Of a stretch of 14,908 nt of DNA, positions 1-6,892 are shown in pieces. The stretch's first letter is position 1; the number at the start of each line of letters is the position of its first letter. The DNA lies in assembly GCA_021203585.1 (NCBI GenBank), contig JAJQAW010000152.1:1-14908 (forward strand), written 5' to 3'. The position numbers and the translations under genes are program-made. The notes under the pieces were generated by a model. That model did no database searches, was not told the DNA's origin, and saw only the letters and a list, made by a program, of their open reading frames with translations. The DNA comes from Rikenellaceae bacterium. GTDB taxonomy: Bacteria > Bacteroidota > Bacteroidia > Bacteroidales > Rikenellaceae.

Positions 1-2
1 TC

Positions 3-74
3 GTGGTTACTTACTGTGAATCCCCGCAAGAGCAGGCCCTGGCCTATGATCGTATTCATGCCATTTGCCGTTGA
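3..74 (+). CDS. C-terminal end of an unidentified protein (partial)
   Basis: A reading frame open from the left edge ends at TGA (72-74). Its 23 visible codons end in ALAYDRIHAICR, which has the look of a helical protein tail. The other two plus frames either stop earlier or run into the promoter of the next gene. The frame ends 43 bases before the TAnnTTTG element at 118, as expected for the last gene of an upstream unit. I do not recognise the family, and 23 residues are too few to assign a function. It could be a chance open frame. Confidence 0.35.
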   Translation: MVTYCESPQEQALAYDRIHAICR

Positions 75-117
75 ACCATTCATAACGCCGGACGGTAGCT
101 ATATACGCTAAAATACC

Positions 118-125
118 TATTTTTG
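118..125 (+). promoter_or_regulatory. Bacteroidota -7 promoter element for the lipoprotein gene
   Basis: TATTTTTG matches the Bacteroidota sigma-ABfr -7 consensus TAnnTTTG at every fixed base. It lies 26 bases before the ATG at 152, which implies a 5' leader of about 20 bases. No clear -33 TTTG is visible at the expected distance upstream. The region between promoter and ATG is A/T-rich with no Shine-Dalgarno, as is usual in this phylum. Confidence 0.6.
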
Positions 126-151
126 TACCACATTTTACTAAACCTACTTAC

Positions 152-685
152 ATGATGAAAAAAATTTTACTTGTTGCGGCAGCGGCCTTGCTTCTGCTGA
201 TGCCTTCTTGCGGTTCAGGATTGAAAGTCGAAATGGATAACCCGACCGATCAGACCATAACCGTTGCGATCGACAGTAAAGAGTACAACCTGGCACCGAT
301 GCAGCTGATCGAAGTTCCGGGCTTGAAAAAAGGTCCGCATACGATGTCGGTAAACGGCGGCGCCGAGATGAATTTCAACCTCGACGAGAATGCCTTGCTC
401 AATCCCACGCTCTCCTTGTATGTCACCGATGTTCAGGAGTACAGCACGGACGGAGGGGATATGGATACGAGTGATTGGGTTACCGTGGAAATTGACGGAG
501 AAGAATACGAAGGACCGATTAAACTGTACGAAAACCAGTTGGTTATCAGTATGGACGGTATTAAAATTGGGTTGCTCGAAAAGTTTCCGGAGGAAGTGGA
601 AACCCTGAAAAACGGTTCGATTTTCATGACCAAGATTTTCCGAAAAGCAGATTATCCCAAATACTACGAAGAAGCTTATTATTAA
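152..685 (+). CDS. Small secreted lipoprotein of unknown function
   Basis: The protein is 177 residues long. It begins with two methionines and two lysines, then a hydrophobic stretch (residues 5-17) and the lipobox LMPSC, so Cys20 should be lipidated after signal peptidase II cleavage. The mature part is acidic and alternates short hydrophobic and polar stretches (for example residues 24-75), suggesting a beta-sandwich fold, and it ends with several tyrosines. I see no catalytic motif and do not recognise the family. The residues just after Cys20 (GSGLKVEMD) are not the K-D/E-rich export signal of surface lipoproteins, so a periplasm-facing location is more likely. The start could be either of the adjacent ATGs (152 or 155). 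It has its own -7 promoter and its own terminator, so it appears to be transcribed alone. Confidence 0.85.
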   Translation: MMKKILLVAAAALLLLMPSCGSGLKVEMDNPTDQTITVAIDSKEYNLAPMQLIEVPGLKKGPHTMSVNGGAEMNFNLDENALLNPTLSLYVTDVQEYSTDGGDMDTSDWVTVEIDGEEYEGPIKLYENQLVISMDGIKIGLLEKFPEEVETLKNGSIFMTKIFRKADYPKYYEEAYY

Positions 686-704
686 TAGCGCTGCGTTTTC
701 GCTT

Positions 705-734
705 AAGCACGGTCCGGCGGACCGTGCTTTTTTT
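705..734 (+). terminator. Strong intrinsic terminator after the lipoprotein gene
   Basis: A perfect 11-bp stem (AAGCACGGTCC at 705-715 and GGACCGTGCTT at 719-729) encloses a 3-base loop. The stem runs into a T-tract ending at 734. It begins 20 bases after the lipoprotein stop codon. There is no T-tract on the opposite strand, so it should work mainly for plus-strand transcripts. Confidence 0.92.
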
Positions 735-961
735 ATGGAAGACCGATGGATCGTCACCGGACTATGGTTCCTCGTATTTGCTTTCGGGCGGAGGATGCGA
801 AAAGATCAGGGCCTCGGAACGGGAGAGGCGAGAGGGAGGCTGAAACAAGCAAGATCGATACCCCCGTTTTTCTCCATCAAAAATTTCATGGAGGATGGAA
901 CAGGATAACCGATTCACCGGTAGTCCGGGCTGTACGCGCCGAGTGAAAATAGGGACCGTTT
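735..961. other. Convergent intergenic spacer, no gene seen
   Basis: The spacer lies between the lipoprotein terminator and the stop codon of the minus-strand GH43-like gene. It holds purine-rich tracts (about 796-842) and a short stem (CTCCAT 872-877 with ATGGAG 888-893) without a following T-run on either strand. No convincing terminator for the GH43-like gene was found. A 66-codon plus-strand open frame starting at 746 has no initiation signal or recognisable composition and is not called. Confidence 0.6.
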
Positions 962-2071
962 TTACGGATGATTGCCTTCGGATTCCAGAAGAATCTTAAA
1001 CACAAACCCGGAAGAGGTCTCGGCGCTTCCGCCTTGCGTGGTGCAAAACAAATAGGCCGGGCTCCTCTCTTTCATGAGTATTTGCGGCCGCTCGAAACGT
1101 CCGTAGCGGGAGAGGTGTTTCGGGCCGGGAGGCTGTTCGAAATAATGATCCGCCCCGAACCAACCGATCTGCGGAATACCCCAATTCAGGCCGTCTTCGG
1201 ACTCAAAATAAAGTCCGACCGTATGGTCGTAGAAACCCATATCCCGCATCAGCATCTTGAATTTCCCCGCCTCGTACCAGATGTAAGCATCTTCCACCTG
1301 TCGGTTTTCTCCATAGCCGGAAAAGTCCACGACCGGATTTTTTTCGTACCGGTGGTAGGGACCCGTTATGTTTTCGGCAAAAGCAACGCCGTATTTCCGG
1401 TTTCCGGAAATGCCGTCGATCCGTTGATTTTGGTATTCGTGCCGGTTGCAGAATTTATAGTACAGCCAATAGCCGCCTTCGGGGTGTTCCAGAAAGGCGG
1501 GATTGGTGGTGATGTAATCGTCCCACTCTCCCGGCTCTCCGGGCAGCAGCAAGGGTTGACTGCACCGTTCCCACGGTCCCCACGAAGAATCGGCTACGGC
1601 ATAGCCGATTCGTTTGGTGCCGAATCGGCCGTCGGAGGTTCCCATGTAAAAGAGCCAATAGCGGTTGTCGATCCGGTATATACTGGGATTGTGACAGGTA
1701 CGGGCGTCGAAATAACCGGAACGAGGCATTAGTACCACTCCCGCCTGTTCATACGGACCTTCCGGAGTATCGGCCACCGCGTGGGCGATTTCACAACGGC
1801 CGATCCAGCCTCCCATGCCGTACTGTTTTTCCCAGCGGGAATAGAAGACATGCACCCGGCCCGAATCGTCCCACACCGGAGCACAGCACCAAACATAGTA
1901 GTTCTCCTCTTCTAATATCCGCCCCAGAGGTTCCAGGCGTTCGGAAAAAGAAGAAACGGCCTCTGACGGATAATCTTTTGTACGGTCGACGATTTGAGCT
2001 GCAACCGGCCGGCCGGCGTGCAGGAACAGCAGGGAAATAAAAATAGATCCGAAGCTAAGCATGGGTTTCAT
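962..2071 (-). CDS. Secreted GH43/GH117-like five-bladed beta-propeller glycoside hydrolase
   Basis: The protein is 369 residues. A signal peptide of about 25 residues ends in PVAAQ, consistent with signal peptidase I cleavage and a periplasmic enzyme. The rest shows propeller-blade patterns typical of GH43/GH117-type hydrolases: APVWDDSGRVHVFYSRW (64-80), HNPSIYR (127-133), TNPAFLEHPEGGYWLYYKF (179-197), VEDAYIWYE (249-257) and RFERPQIL (315-322). Acidic residues in the first blade and in VEDAYIW are candidates for the catalytic base and acid, but I cannot place the canonical GH43 triad with certainty. The start is set by the ATG at 2071, which overlaps the stop of the GH115 gene as ATGA. 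The open frame extends upstream to 2605, but only inside GH115 and without a signal peptide. Coupling with GH115 suggests action on side chains of the same glycan. The exact family and substrate are uncertain. Confidence 0.8.
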   Translation of the reverse strand: MKPMLSFGSIFISLLFLHAGRPVAAQIVDRTKDYPSEAVSSFSERLEPLGRILEEENYYVWCCAPVWDDSGRVHVFYSRWEKQYGMGGWIGRCEIAHAVADTPEGPYEQAGVVLMPRSGYFDARTCHNPSIYRIDNRYWLFYMGTSDGRFGTKRIGYAVADSSWGPWERCSQPLLLPGEPGEWDDYITTNPAFLEHPEGGYWLYYKFCNRHEYQNQRIDGISGNRKYGVAFAENITGPYHRYEKNPVVDFSGYGENRQVEDAYIWYEAGKFKMLMRDMGFYDHTVGLYFESEDGLNWGIPQIGWFGADHYFEQPPGPKHLSRYGRFERPQILMKERSPAYLFCTTQGGSAETSSGFVFKILLESEGNHP

Positions 2072-4467
2072 GGATGGCGTCGTATGATAATTTGGTCGAG
2101 GATCACGGCGGGATCGGTGGTCTCCAGGACCAGCGTATGGTTCTGTCGATGGGCCGGAAGCCGGTGAATGGTGGTGCGGAGGGCCTGGTTTCGAAGCACA
2201 TTTTCTTTCCATTCCTCGCTTCGGCCCTGTGTTTGGTAATGGACATGCTGAACTTCTTCTTCCCGGCCCAGCAGATAGATGCGGTAGCCGATCGTTGGGC
2301 CATTCACCGGATGAACCGGAAGCAAAGCTACCTGGAGGGTTACCGAATCGATCCCGGAGGCAGGGAAATCGTAATAAAGCCGGTAATTTTGGGCCATGAC
2401 CGCCTGGCCGTTGTAGCCCAGTCCATGTGAGACCGGGTGTGGACCAGGGGCTCCGTCGACACGCTCGAAGAAAGAATAATCGGCACCGTCCAGCCGGGCC
2501 AGGATGCGATCGTCCGGCTCCGGAAGAGAGGTTTCCGCTCGGGTAGGTTCCGGGCGATCGAATACCGCCAGCCTGCGCGGTCGATGATCCATCATCCCAC
2601 GCCATTTTCCCTGGTTCAGGCTATTGTATTGTTCGGTCAGCGCTACAATCCGGTCATAAGCCCGGTCATAGAGGCTCCAATCGGCTTTTCCGTGGCGGAC
2701 CAATTGGGCATAGAGGTGTTTGGCATTCATGCAGGAGGCTCCGATTACCGGGTATTCTACCAATTGGAACCAGGAAGACTGTTTGTTTTCGGGAATTTGC
2801 GCCGACCATTCGGTGATTCGGTTTTCCAGCGATTCATACTGCCGGAGACGTTCCCGGATTTCCGCTTCGGTCCAGGGCAGATCTCGCGGCGTTTTCCAGG
2901 CCGGATCGGGCTCTTCGGTCCGCGTATGGGCCATGAATTCCGGTTTGCGGATATAAGCCAGGCGGTAGTATTCCGTCATAACCGGAAGGATGGTTTGGGC
3001 GGTTTGCGGATCGAATTCACGCGAAAGCCATTGGTAAAGATGGGCTTGCAGTCCCTGGCGGTTGTTTTCGATGCCATCGATGTTCCAGGCCAGGTCCAGA
3101 AAAAGTTCAGTCAGGTATTCGGCCGGCTTGATGTCTCCCACGTTCACGATCCACATTTTTCGAGCTCCGCAGTCGTAGGCTTGTTTCATTTGCGTGTAGA
3201 TCAATGCGGGATGGGTGGTTGCCAACCAAAGATAGTCGTGCGGACGACCCCAGTAGGAAATGTGGTAGTAGATGCCGTTGCCGCCCGATCGGGCGCGCTC
3301 TTCCGCACTGGGGAAATGCCTTAGGTAACCATAATTGTCGTCGCACCACATGAGTGTCACATCCTGAGGTATGTCTAACCCAGCCTGGTAGACCTCCAGT
3401 ACTTCTTTGTAGGGGATAAAAACCTGCGGAATGCGGCTGACATCCGCACTCAGGTGGCGGCTAATCAGAGCCCGTTGATCTTGAATGATTTCGGCAATGG
3501 CCTCCTTTTGTTCCTGGATCGTGTGGGCTCCCTGCATTTTACCATCGTGAACCCCGCGGATGCCGAGGGTATAGATATTCTCCGAATGAACCAGTTCTTC
3601 CACCCGTTCTTCCCAGAAGCGAACCACATTTTCCCGGTTGGTCACGTAATTGTACGGGCCGTGGCCGTGAAGCTTCCACTCACCATTCGTATTGCGTACC
3701 ATCGGTTCACAGTGAGAGGTGCCGATGAGAATTCCATACTTATCGGCGGTTTCCCGGTTGCCTGGAGTGAGGTAGAAGGGGACCGAGCATTCGTGCATAG
3801 CGGGCCAGAAGGTATTGGCCCGCAGGCGCAACAACAATTCAAATATGCGGGCATGAGTCTGCGGACCGATCCGGCCCGGGATTTCGGACGGTTCGTGCGT
3901 CTGCCAGCTCCAGGGTGCGAGTCCCCAGTCTTCGTCATTGACAAAGATTCCCCGGTAGGCTACGGACGGCGACTGCAGAAGGTGAAATTCCGGCTCGAAA
4001 AGGACCTCTTCTTCGGTTTTAGGAACAGGCTCGCTATCCGCCCACCACTCCCAGGGGGATACGCCGATGCGCCGTGAAAGCTCCAGGATACCGTAAGCCG
4101 TTCCTCGTTTATCGCTGCCCAGAACCAATAAATTCCCATCGCGCACAGTGATTAAAAACCCTTCGTGCAGGGTGCTTAGCGACTGGATATCGGAGGGAGA
4201 AATCGATTTTTCGGCCTCCGAGCCGGCTCCGAGTGTACCGATGCGGAGCTGACCTTGTTGCGGTAACCGCACCGGAAGGAGTTGGAAAACTTTTTGGTAA
4301 TCCGTCTCAAAGAGTTCCAGGGCGGTATGGACGACCGGTTCTTCCCGTTCGTTCACCGTTATGGTAAGGGGAGAGCGGGCATTGAACGAAACGGGGACTT
4401 GGCCCGAAGCCCACAAATGGCCCAAGCAAAGACCGAATGCCAAAAGCCCGTGTAGAAGTTTATCCAT
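2068..4467 (-). CDS. GH115 family alpha-glucuronidase, secreted
   Basis: The protein is 799 residues with an N-terminal signal peptide (about residues 1-22, ending in an ASGQ-type site). Its sequence is characteristic of GH115, inverting exo-enzymes that release alpha-linked glucuronic acid or its 4-O-methyl ether from xylan or arabinogalactan side chains. An N-terminal helper domain (about 25-160) is followed by the catalytic barrel with signature stretches YRGIFVNDEDWG (171-182), RLRANTFWPAMHE (214-226), GIRGVHDGKM (302-311), MWCDDNYGYLRHFPS (373-387), ISYWGRPHDYLW (403-414) and IVNVGDIKPAEYLTE (440-454). A helical region and a C-terminal beta-sandwich then follow. The length is at the low end for the family but all core stretches are present. 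It is the first gene of a two-gene unit behind a -7 element at 4498-4505, and its stop overlaps the next gene's start as ATGA. Family assignment is firm; the polysaccharide is inferred. Confidence 0.93.
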   Translation of the reverse strand: MDKLLHGLLAFGLCLGHLWASGQVPVSFNARSPLTITVNEREEPVVHTALELFETDYQKVFQLLPVRLPQQGQLRIGTLGAGSEAEKSISPSDIQSLSTLHEGFLITVRDGNLLVLGSDKRGTAYGILELSRRIGVSPWEWWADSEPVPKTEEEVLFEPEFHLLQSPSVAYRGIFVNDEDWGLAPWSWQTHEPSEIPGRIGPQTHARIFELLLRLRANTFWPAMHECSVPFYLTPGNRETADKYGILIGTSHCEPMVRNTNGEWKLHGHGPYNYVTNRENVVRFWEERVEELVHSENIYTLGIRGVHDGKMQGAHTIQEQKEAIAEIIQDQRALISRHLSADVSRIPQVFIPYKEVLEVYQAGLDIPQDVTLMWCDDNYGYLRHFPSAEERARSGGNGIYYHISYWGRPHDYLWLATTHPALIYTQMKQAYDCGARKMWIVNVGDIKPAEYLTELFLDLAWNIDGIENNRQGLQAHLYQWLSREFDPQTAQTILPVMTEYYRLAYIRKPEFMAHTRTEEPDPAWKTPRDLPWTEAEIRERLRQYESLENRITEWSAQIPENKQSSWFQLVEYPVIGASCMNAKHLYAQLVRHGKADWSLYDRAYDRIVALTEQYNSLNQGKWRGMMDHRPRRLAVFDRPEPTRAETSLPEPDDRILARLDGADYSFFERVDGAPGPHPVSHGLGYNGQAVMAQNYRLYYDFPASGIDSVTLQVALLPVHPVNGPTIGYRIYLLGREEEVQHVHYQTQGRSEEWKENVLRNQALRTTIHRLPAHRQNHTLVLETTDPAVILDQIIIRRHP

Positions 4468-4497
4468 AGCTGGGTAGGTCGGGTGATTAGTTTAGCA

Positions 4498-4505
4498 CAA
4501 AGGTA
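4498..4505 (-). promoter_or_regulatory. Bacteroidota -7 promoter element for the GH115/GH43-like unit
   Basis: On the minus strand TACCTTTG matches TAnnTTTG exactly, 30 bases before the GH115 ATG. A TTTC at 4527-4524, 18 bases upstream, could serve as a poor -33 element. If so, it lies in the loop of the terminator that ends the GH127 transcript. No Shine-Dalgarno precedes the ATG. Confidence 0.6.
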
Positions 4506-4506
4506 T

Positions 4507-4540
4507 AAAAAAACCGGGGACACGAAAAGTCCCCGGTTTT
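4507..4540 (-). terminator. Intrinsic terminator after the GH127 gene
   Basis: Read on the minus strand, AAAACCGGGGAC (4540-4529) pairs with GTCCCCGGTTTT (4521-4510) around a 7-base loop, and a T-tract continues to 4507. It starts 40 bases after the GH127 stop codon. Read on the plus strand the same hairpin is followed by only four T residues, all within the stem, so termination in that direction would be weaker. Confidence 0.88.
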
Positions 4541-4580
4541 AGAAACGGATCTGGGCAGAGCCGGTATGGGAAAATCCTAT

Positions 4581-6608
4581 TTACCGTGTAATCGGAATCC
4601 AAACATCCATATCGGCACGTCCACGATTACCCCAGGCGTAATACGGGATCAACTTGATCGGTACCGGATTGCCGTTGGCGTCCTGCACTTCGCGATACAG
4701 GGTACCTTTCCAGGAGTCCTCTTCAAAAGCCAAACCGGTTCCTTCCAGGGTCAGGATATGAAGTCCTTCCAAGGACATGATTTTCGGTTTCAAGTTATGG
4801 CCGCTCAGTGGAAGTTTGATGTCCGAGAGGCGGTACTGGTGCGGAATGTCTTTATCTTCGATGCAGTAAATGACCGGACCGTATTGGACGGCCGCCTGAT
4901 TGCGGACCTCTTCCACCAACGGATTGGCTTGAATCAATTTGACGCGCATCGGCATTTCCAGTTCAATGCGGTCTCCCTTTTTCCAGAGACGTTCCACGCG
5001 GGCATAACTCGAGGGAGTAGTGCCTTCCACGATTTGACCGTTGACTTTGAGGGTCACATTATCGTCGCACCAGCCGGGAATCCGCAGGTAGATCGCAAAG
5101 GACTCTTTCGGGGCTTTGTCGATCGTAATGACCGTATTCCCATCGTGCGGATAGCCGCTGACCTGAGTCAATTTCAGCTTCTTGCCGTTGAGTTGGGTAT
5201 TGAGGTTATTTCCGCCGTACAGGTTAACGTAAAGACCGTCCGGTGCGTAACTGTAGAAATAGGCTCCGACCTGGGTGAGGGTTCGGGCGATGTTGGGCGG
5301 ACAGCAGTAAACCCAAATCCACTCCTCGCGTTGGTCGGACCAGCGCAAGGTATAGGGAAAGTCCTCATTGGCGCTCAACGGGTTGGTATAAAAAAAGCGT
5401 TTGCCGTCCAGGCTGATGGAAGCCAACAGGCTGTTGTAGGTAACCTGCTCCACGATATCGATGTATTTCGCCTGGCCGGTGAGGTTGAACATCCGCCAGT
5501 TCCAGAGAAGGTTGCCGATATTGGCGCACGACTCGTTATGAGCGGTAATGTTCGGAAGTTGGAAAGAACGTCCGTAGGCTTGGTGTACTTTCTGGATCGA
5601 ATCCGGTTCGTAGCAGGTTCCATCCGGAGAAGTTCCGTCATACAGGGCGCCGCAGGCACCGGTGATGTACATTTTGGTATTGACCACGTCGTCCCAGATG
5701 CTGAGCAGACAATTCATCAGCGAATCTTCGCCGGTTTCGGCCACGACGTCGGCCACACCGGCATACAGGTAATTGGCCCGCACGGCATGCCCCATCGCTT
5801 TCATTTGCTGGCGAAAAGGAACGCGGTCCTGGTTATCGTCGGTTCCGTTCTCCATCAGCCCGCGGATGTTGATCAGCTGTTCACCCAGGTGCAGGTATTT
5901 CGGATCGCGGGTGGTGCGGTAAATTTCCACCACAGCCATGTAATGAGAGGGACAAATGGCGTTTCGGGCCAGCTCCGGAGAGGATCGTTCGTAAAAATCC
6001 AGCAGGTAATCGGCAGCATTGATCGCCACCTCCAGCAGGTCGCGTTTTCCGGTGGCTCGGTAATGTACGCAGCCCACGGTAATGAGATGACCGAGATTGT
6101 AGGTTTCAAAATGGAGCCGGTCTTTGAATTCGGCGGGTTGGCCGGTTTTGCGCTCTTCGATGATGGCCGGGGTGTGGATATATCCGTCTTCCCGTTGCGA
6201 TCCGGCAATTTCCGGAATGATTTCGTCCATCAGCGCTTCCAGTTTCGGGTCTTTGGTTATGGCGTAAACGGTGGCTACGGATTCGAACCATTTGTAAAAG
6301 TCGCCGTCGAAAAAAGGAGGACCTTCGTTCCAGTCGCCTTCCACTTTTCCGGAAGCGATTTCGAAGTTGCGGTGGGCGTGGGCGGTTTCGGGATTGTCCA
6401 TGGTTTTCCAAACGCCCATAATCATATCGTCTTTGTATACGTCGAAGCGTTCGGCCCAGAAGCCGTCGGTCCAGCTGACGTCTTCGATATTGACGCCGTA
6501 GGCCTTAGCAAAAGGACTTTCAGAGGTGTTTACCAGACTTTTTTGCTGTGCGAAACTACTCAGGCACAACGCGCAAAAAGTAAAGCCGAGGAAGAGTTTT
6601 CTGATCAT
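4581..6608 (-). CDS. GH127 family glycoside hydrolase (beta-L-arabinofuranosidase type), secreted
   Basis: The protein is 675 residues, close to the roughly 660 of characterised GH127 enzymes. A signal peptide (1-20, ending SSFA-QQ) points to the periplasm. The (alpha/alpha)6 barrel signatures are present: WTDGFWAERF (46-55), WNEGPPFFDGDFYKWFE (93-109), SQREDGYIHT (137-146), FETYNLGHL (167-175), HNESCANIGNLLWNWRM (357-373) and VYCCPPNIARTL (433-444). By comparison with the characterised Bifidobacterium enzyme, Glu359, Cys361, Cys435 and Cys436 should bind zinc, with Cys435 as nucleophile. At the position of the acid/base glutamate there is a glutamine, Gln343 (in HQAYGR). A C-terminal beta-sandwich follows from about 440. 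GH127 members remove terminal beta-L-arabinofuranose, and a branch acts on aceric acid in rhamnogalacturonan II, so the substrate is open. It is a separate unit, with a terminator before GH115. No clear TAnnTTTG was found upstream of its ATG. Confidence 0.92.
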   Translation of the reverse strand: MIRKLFLGFTFCALCLSSFAQQKSLVNTSESPFAKAYGVNIEDVSWTDGFWAERFDVYKDDMIMGVWKTMDNPETAHAHRNFEIASGKVEGDWNEGPPFFDGDFYKWFESVATVYAITKDPKLEALMDEIIPEIAGSQREDGYIHTPAIIEERKTGQPAEFKDRLHFETYNLGHLITVGCVHYRATGKRDLLEVAINAADYLLDFYERSSPELARNAICPSHYMAVVEIYRTTRDPKYLHLGEQLINIRGLMENGTDDNQDRVPFRQQMKAMGHAVRANYLYAGVADVVAETGEDSLMNCLLSIWDDVVNTKMYITGACGALYDGTSPDGTCYEPDSIQKVHQAYGRSFQLPNITAHNESCANIGNLLWNWRMFNLTGQAKYIDIVEQVTYNSLLASISLDGKRFFYTNPLSANEDFPYTLRWSDQREEWIWVYCCPPNIARTLTQVGAYFYSYAPDGLYVNLYGGNNLNTQLNGKKLKLTQVSGYPHDGNTVITIDKAPKESFAIYLRIPGWCDDNVTLKVNGQIVEGTTPSSYARVERLWKKGDRIELEMPMRVKLIQANPLVEEVRNQAAVQYGPVIYCIEDKDIPHQYRLSDIKLPLSGHNLKPKIMSLEGLHILTLEGTGLAFEEDSWKGTLYREVQDANGNPVPIKLIPYYAWGNRGRADMDVWIPITR

Positions 6609-6867
6609 GTTTTGGTTTTATTTGTGGTTATTAATAGTAGCGGGTTTTCAGGTATGAATGTTGTGCAATTTACGAAAAACTTTGGAAAACAAAAAACTAA
6701 GAAAGCAAACGCAAAGCATGATCCTGTAAAAGCGAGAAGCGCAGCTCCCTGCTCTCGGGGGCGGGAGCCGGAAGGAAACCCTCCGGACGGATGGCAAAAA
6801 TGAACCTTCCGGGTGGTGAGAGAGGTTGTTTTTCAGGCCTGAAGGGCGGTTTACAGGGGAAAAAGGT
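6609..6867. other. Divergent intergenic region between GH127 and murC
   Basis: This 259-base stretch separates the divergently transcribed GH127 and murC genes. It has an A-rich half next to GH127 and a GC-rich half (6741-6790) with short overlapping inverted repeats (for example CTCCC with GGGAG). The ATG at 6791 would open a 34-residue extension of murC, but it lies upstream of the murC -7 element. I see no separate gene here. Confidence 0.6.
6832..6843. repeat. 12-bp perfect palindrome upstream of the murC promoter
   Basis: TTCAGGCCTGAA is its own reverse complement. It ends 24 bases before the first base of the murC -7 element, so it touches or abuts the -33 region. Its position would suit a dimeric regulator, but this is inference from symmetry and location alone. 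Confidence 0.4.
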
Positions 6868-6875
6868 TATCTTTG
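6868..6875 (+). promoter_or_regulatory. Bacteroidota -7 promoter element for murC-ftsQ(-ftsA-ftsZ)
   Basis: TATCTTTG matches TAnnTTTG at all fixed bases and ends 17 bases before the murC ATG at 6893, giving a leader of only about 10 bases. This supports the start at 6893 over the in-frame ATG at 6791. A good -33 TTTG is not visible. Confidence 0.65.
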
Positions 6876-6892
6876 TCGGGCAAAGTAGTCAA

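Noticed and set aside
215..757. 180-codon minus-strand frame opposite the lipoprotein gene
   Set aside because: It runs across the lipoprotein terminator and antisense to a gene with a promoter, lipobox and terminator.
872..893. Stem-loop as terminator for the GH43-like gene
   Set aside because: The stem is only 6 bp and no T-run follows it on the minus strand.
2072..2605. Upstream extension of the GH43-like reading frame
   Set aside because: It lies entirely inside the GH115 coding sequence, has arginine/proline/glycine-rich nonsense composition, and would bury the signal peptide that begins at 2071.
968..4077. Long plus-strand frames opposite the GH43-like and GH115 genes (968-1732, 2437-3324, 3454-4077)
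   Set aside because: All are antisense to genes with firm motifs and lack plausible starts and domains.
4566..6803. 745-codon plus-strand open frame opposite the GH127 gene
   Set aside because: It mirrors GH127, which has clear family motifs and a signal peptide. The antisense product has no recognisable domain and runs through the GH127-murC intergenic region. It is explained by the codon usage of the real gene.
6791..6892. 34-residue N-terminal extension of MurC
   Set aside because: It starts upstream of the TAnnTTTG element at 6868 and is not MurC-like. The typical MurC N-terminus begins at 6893.
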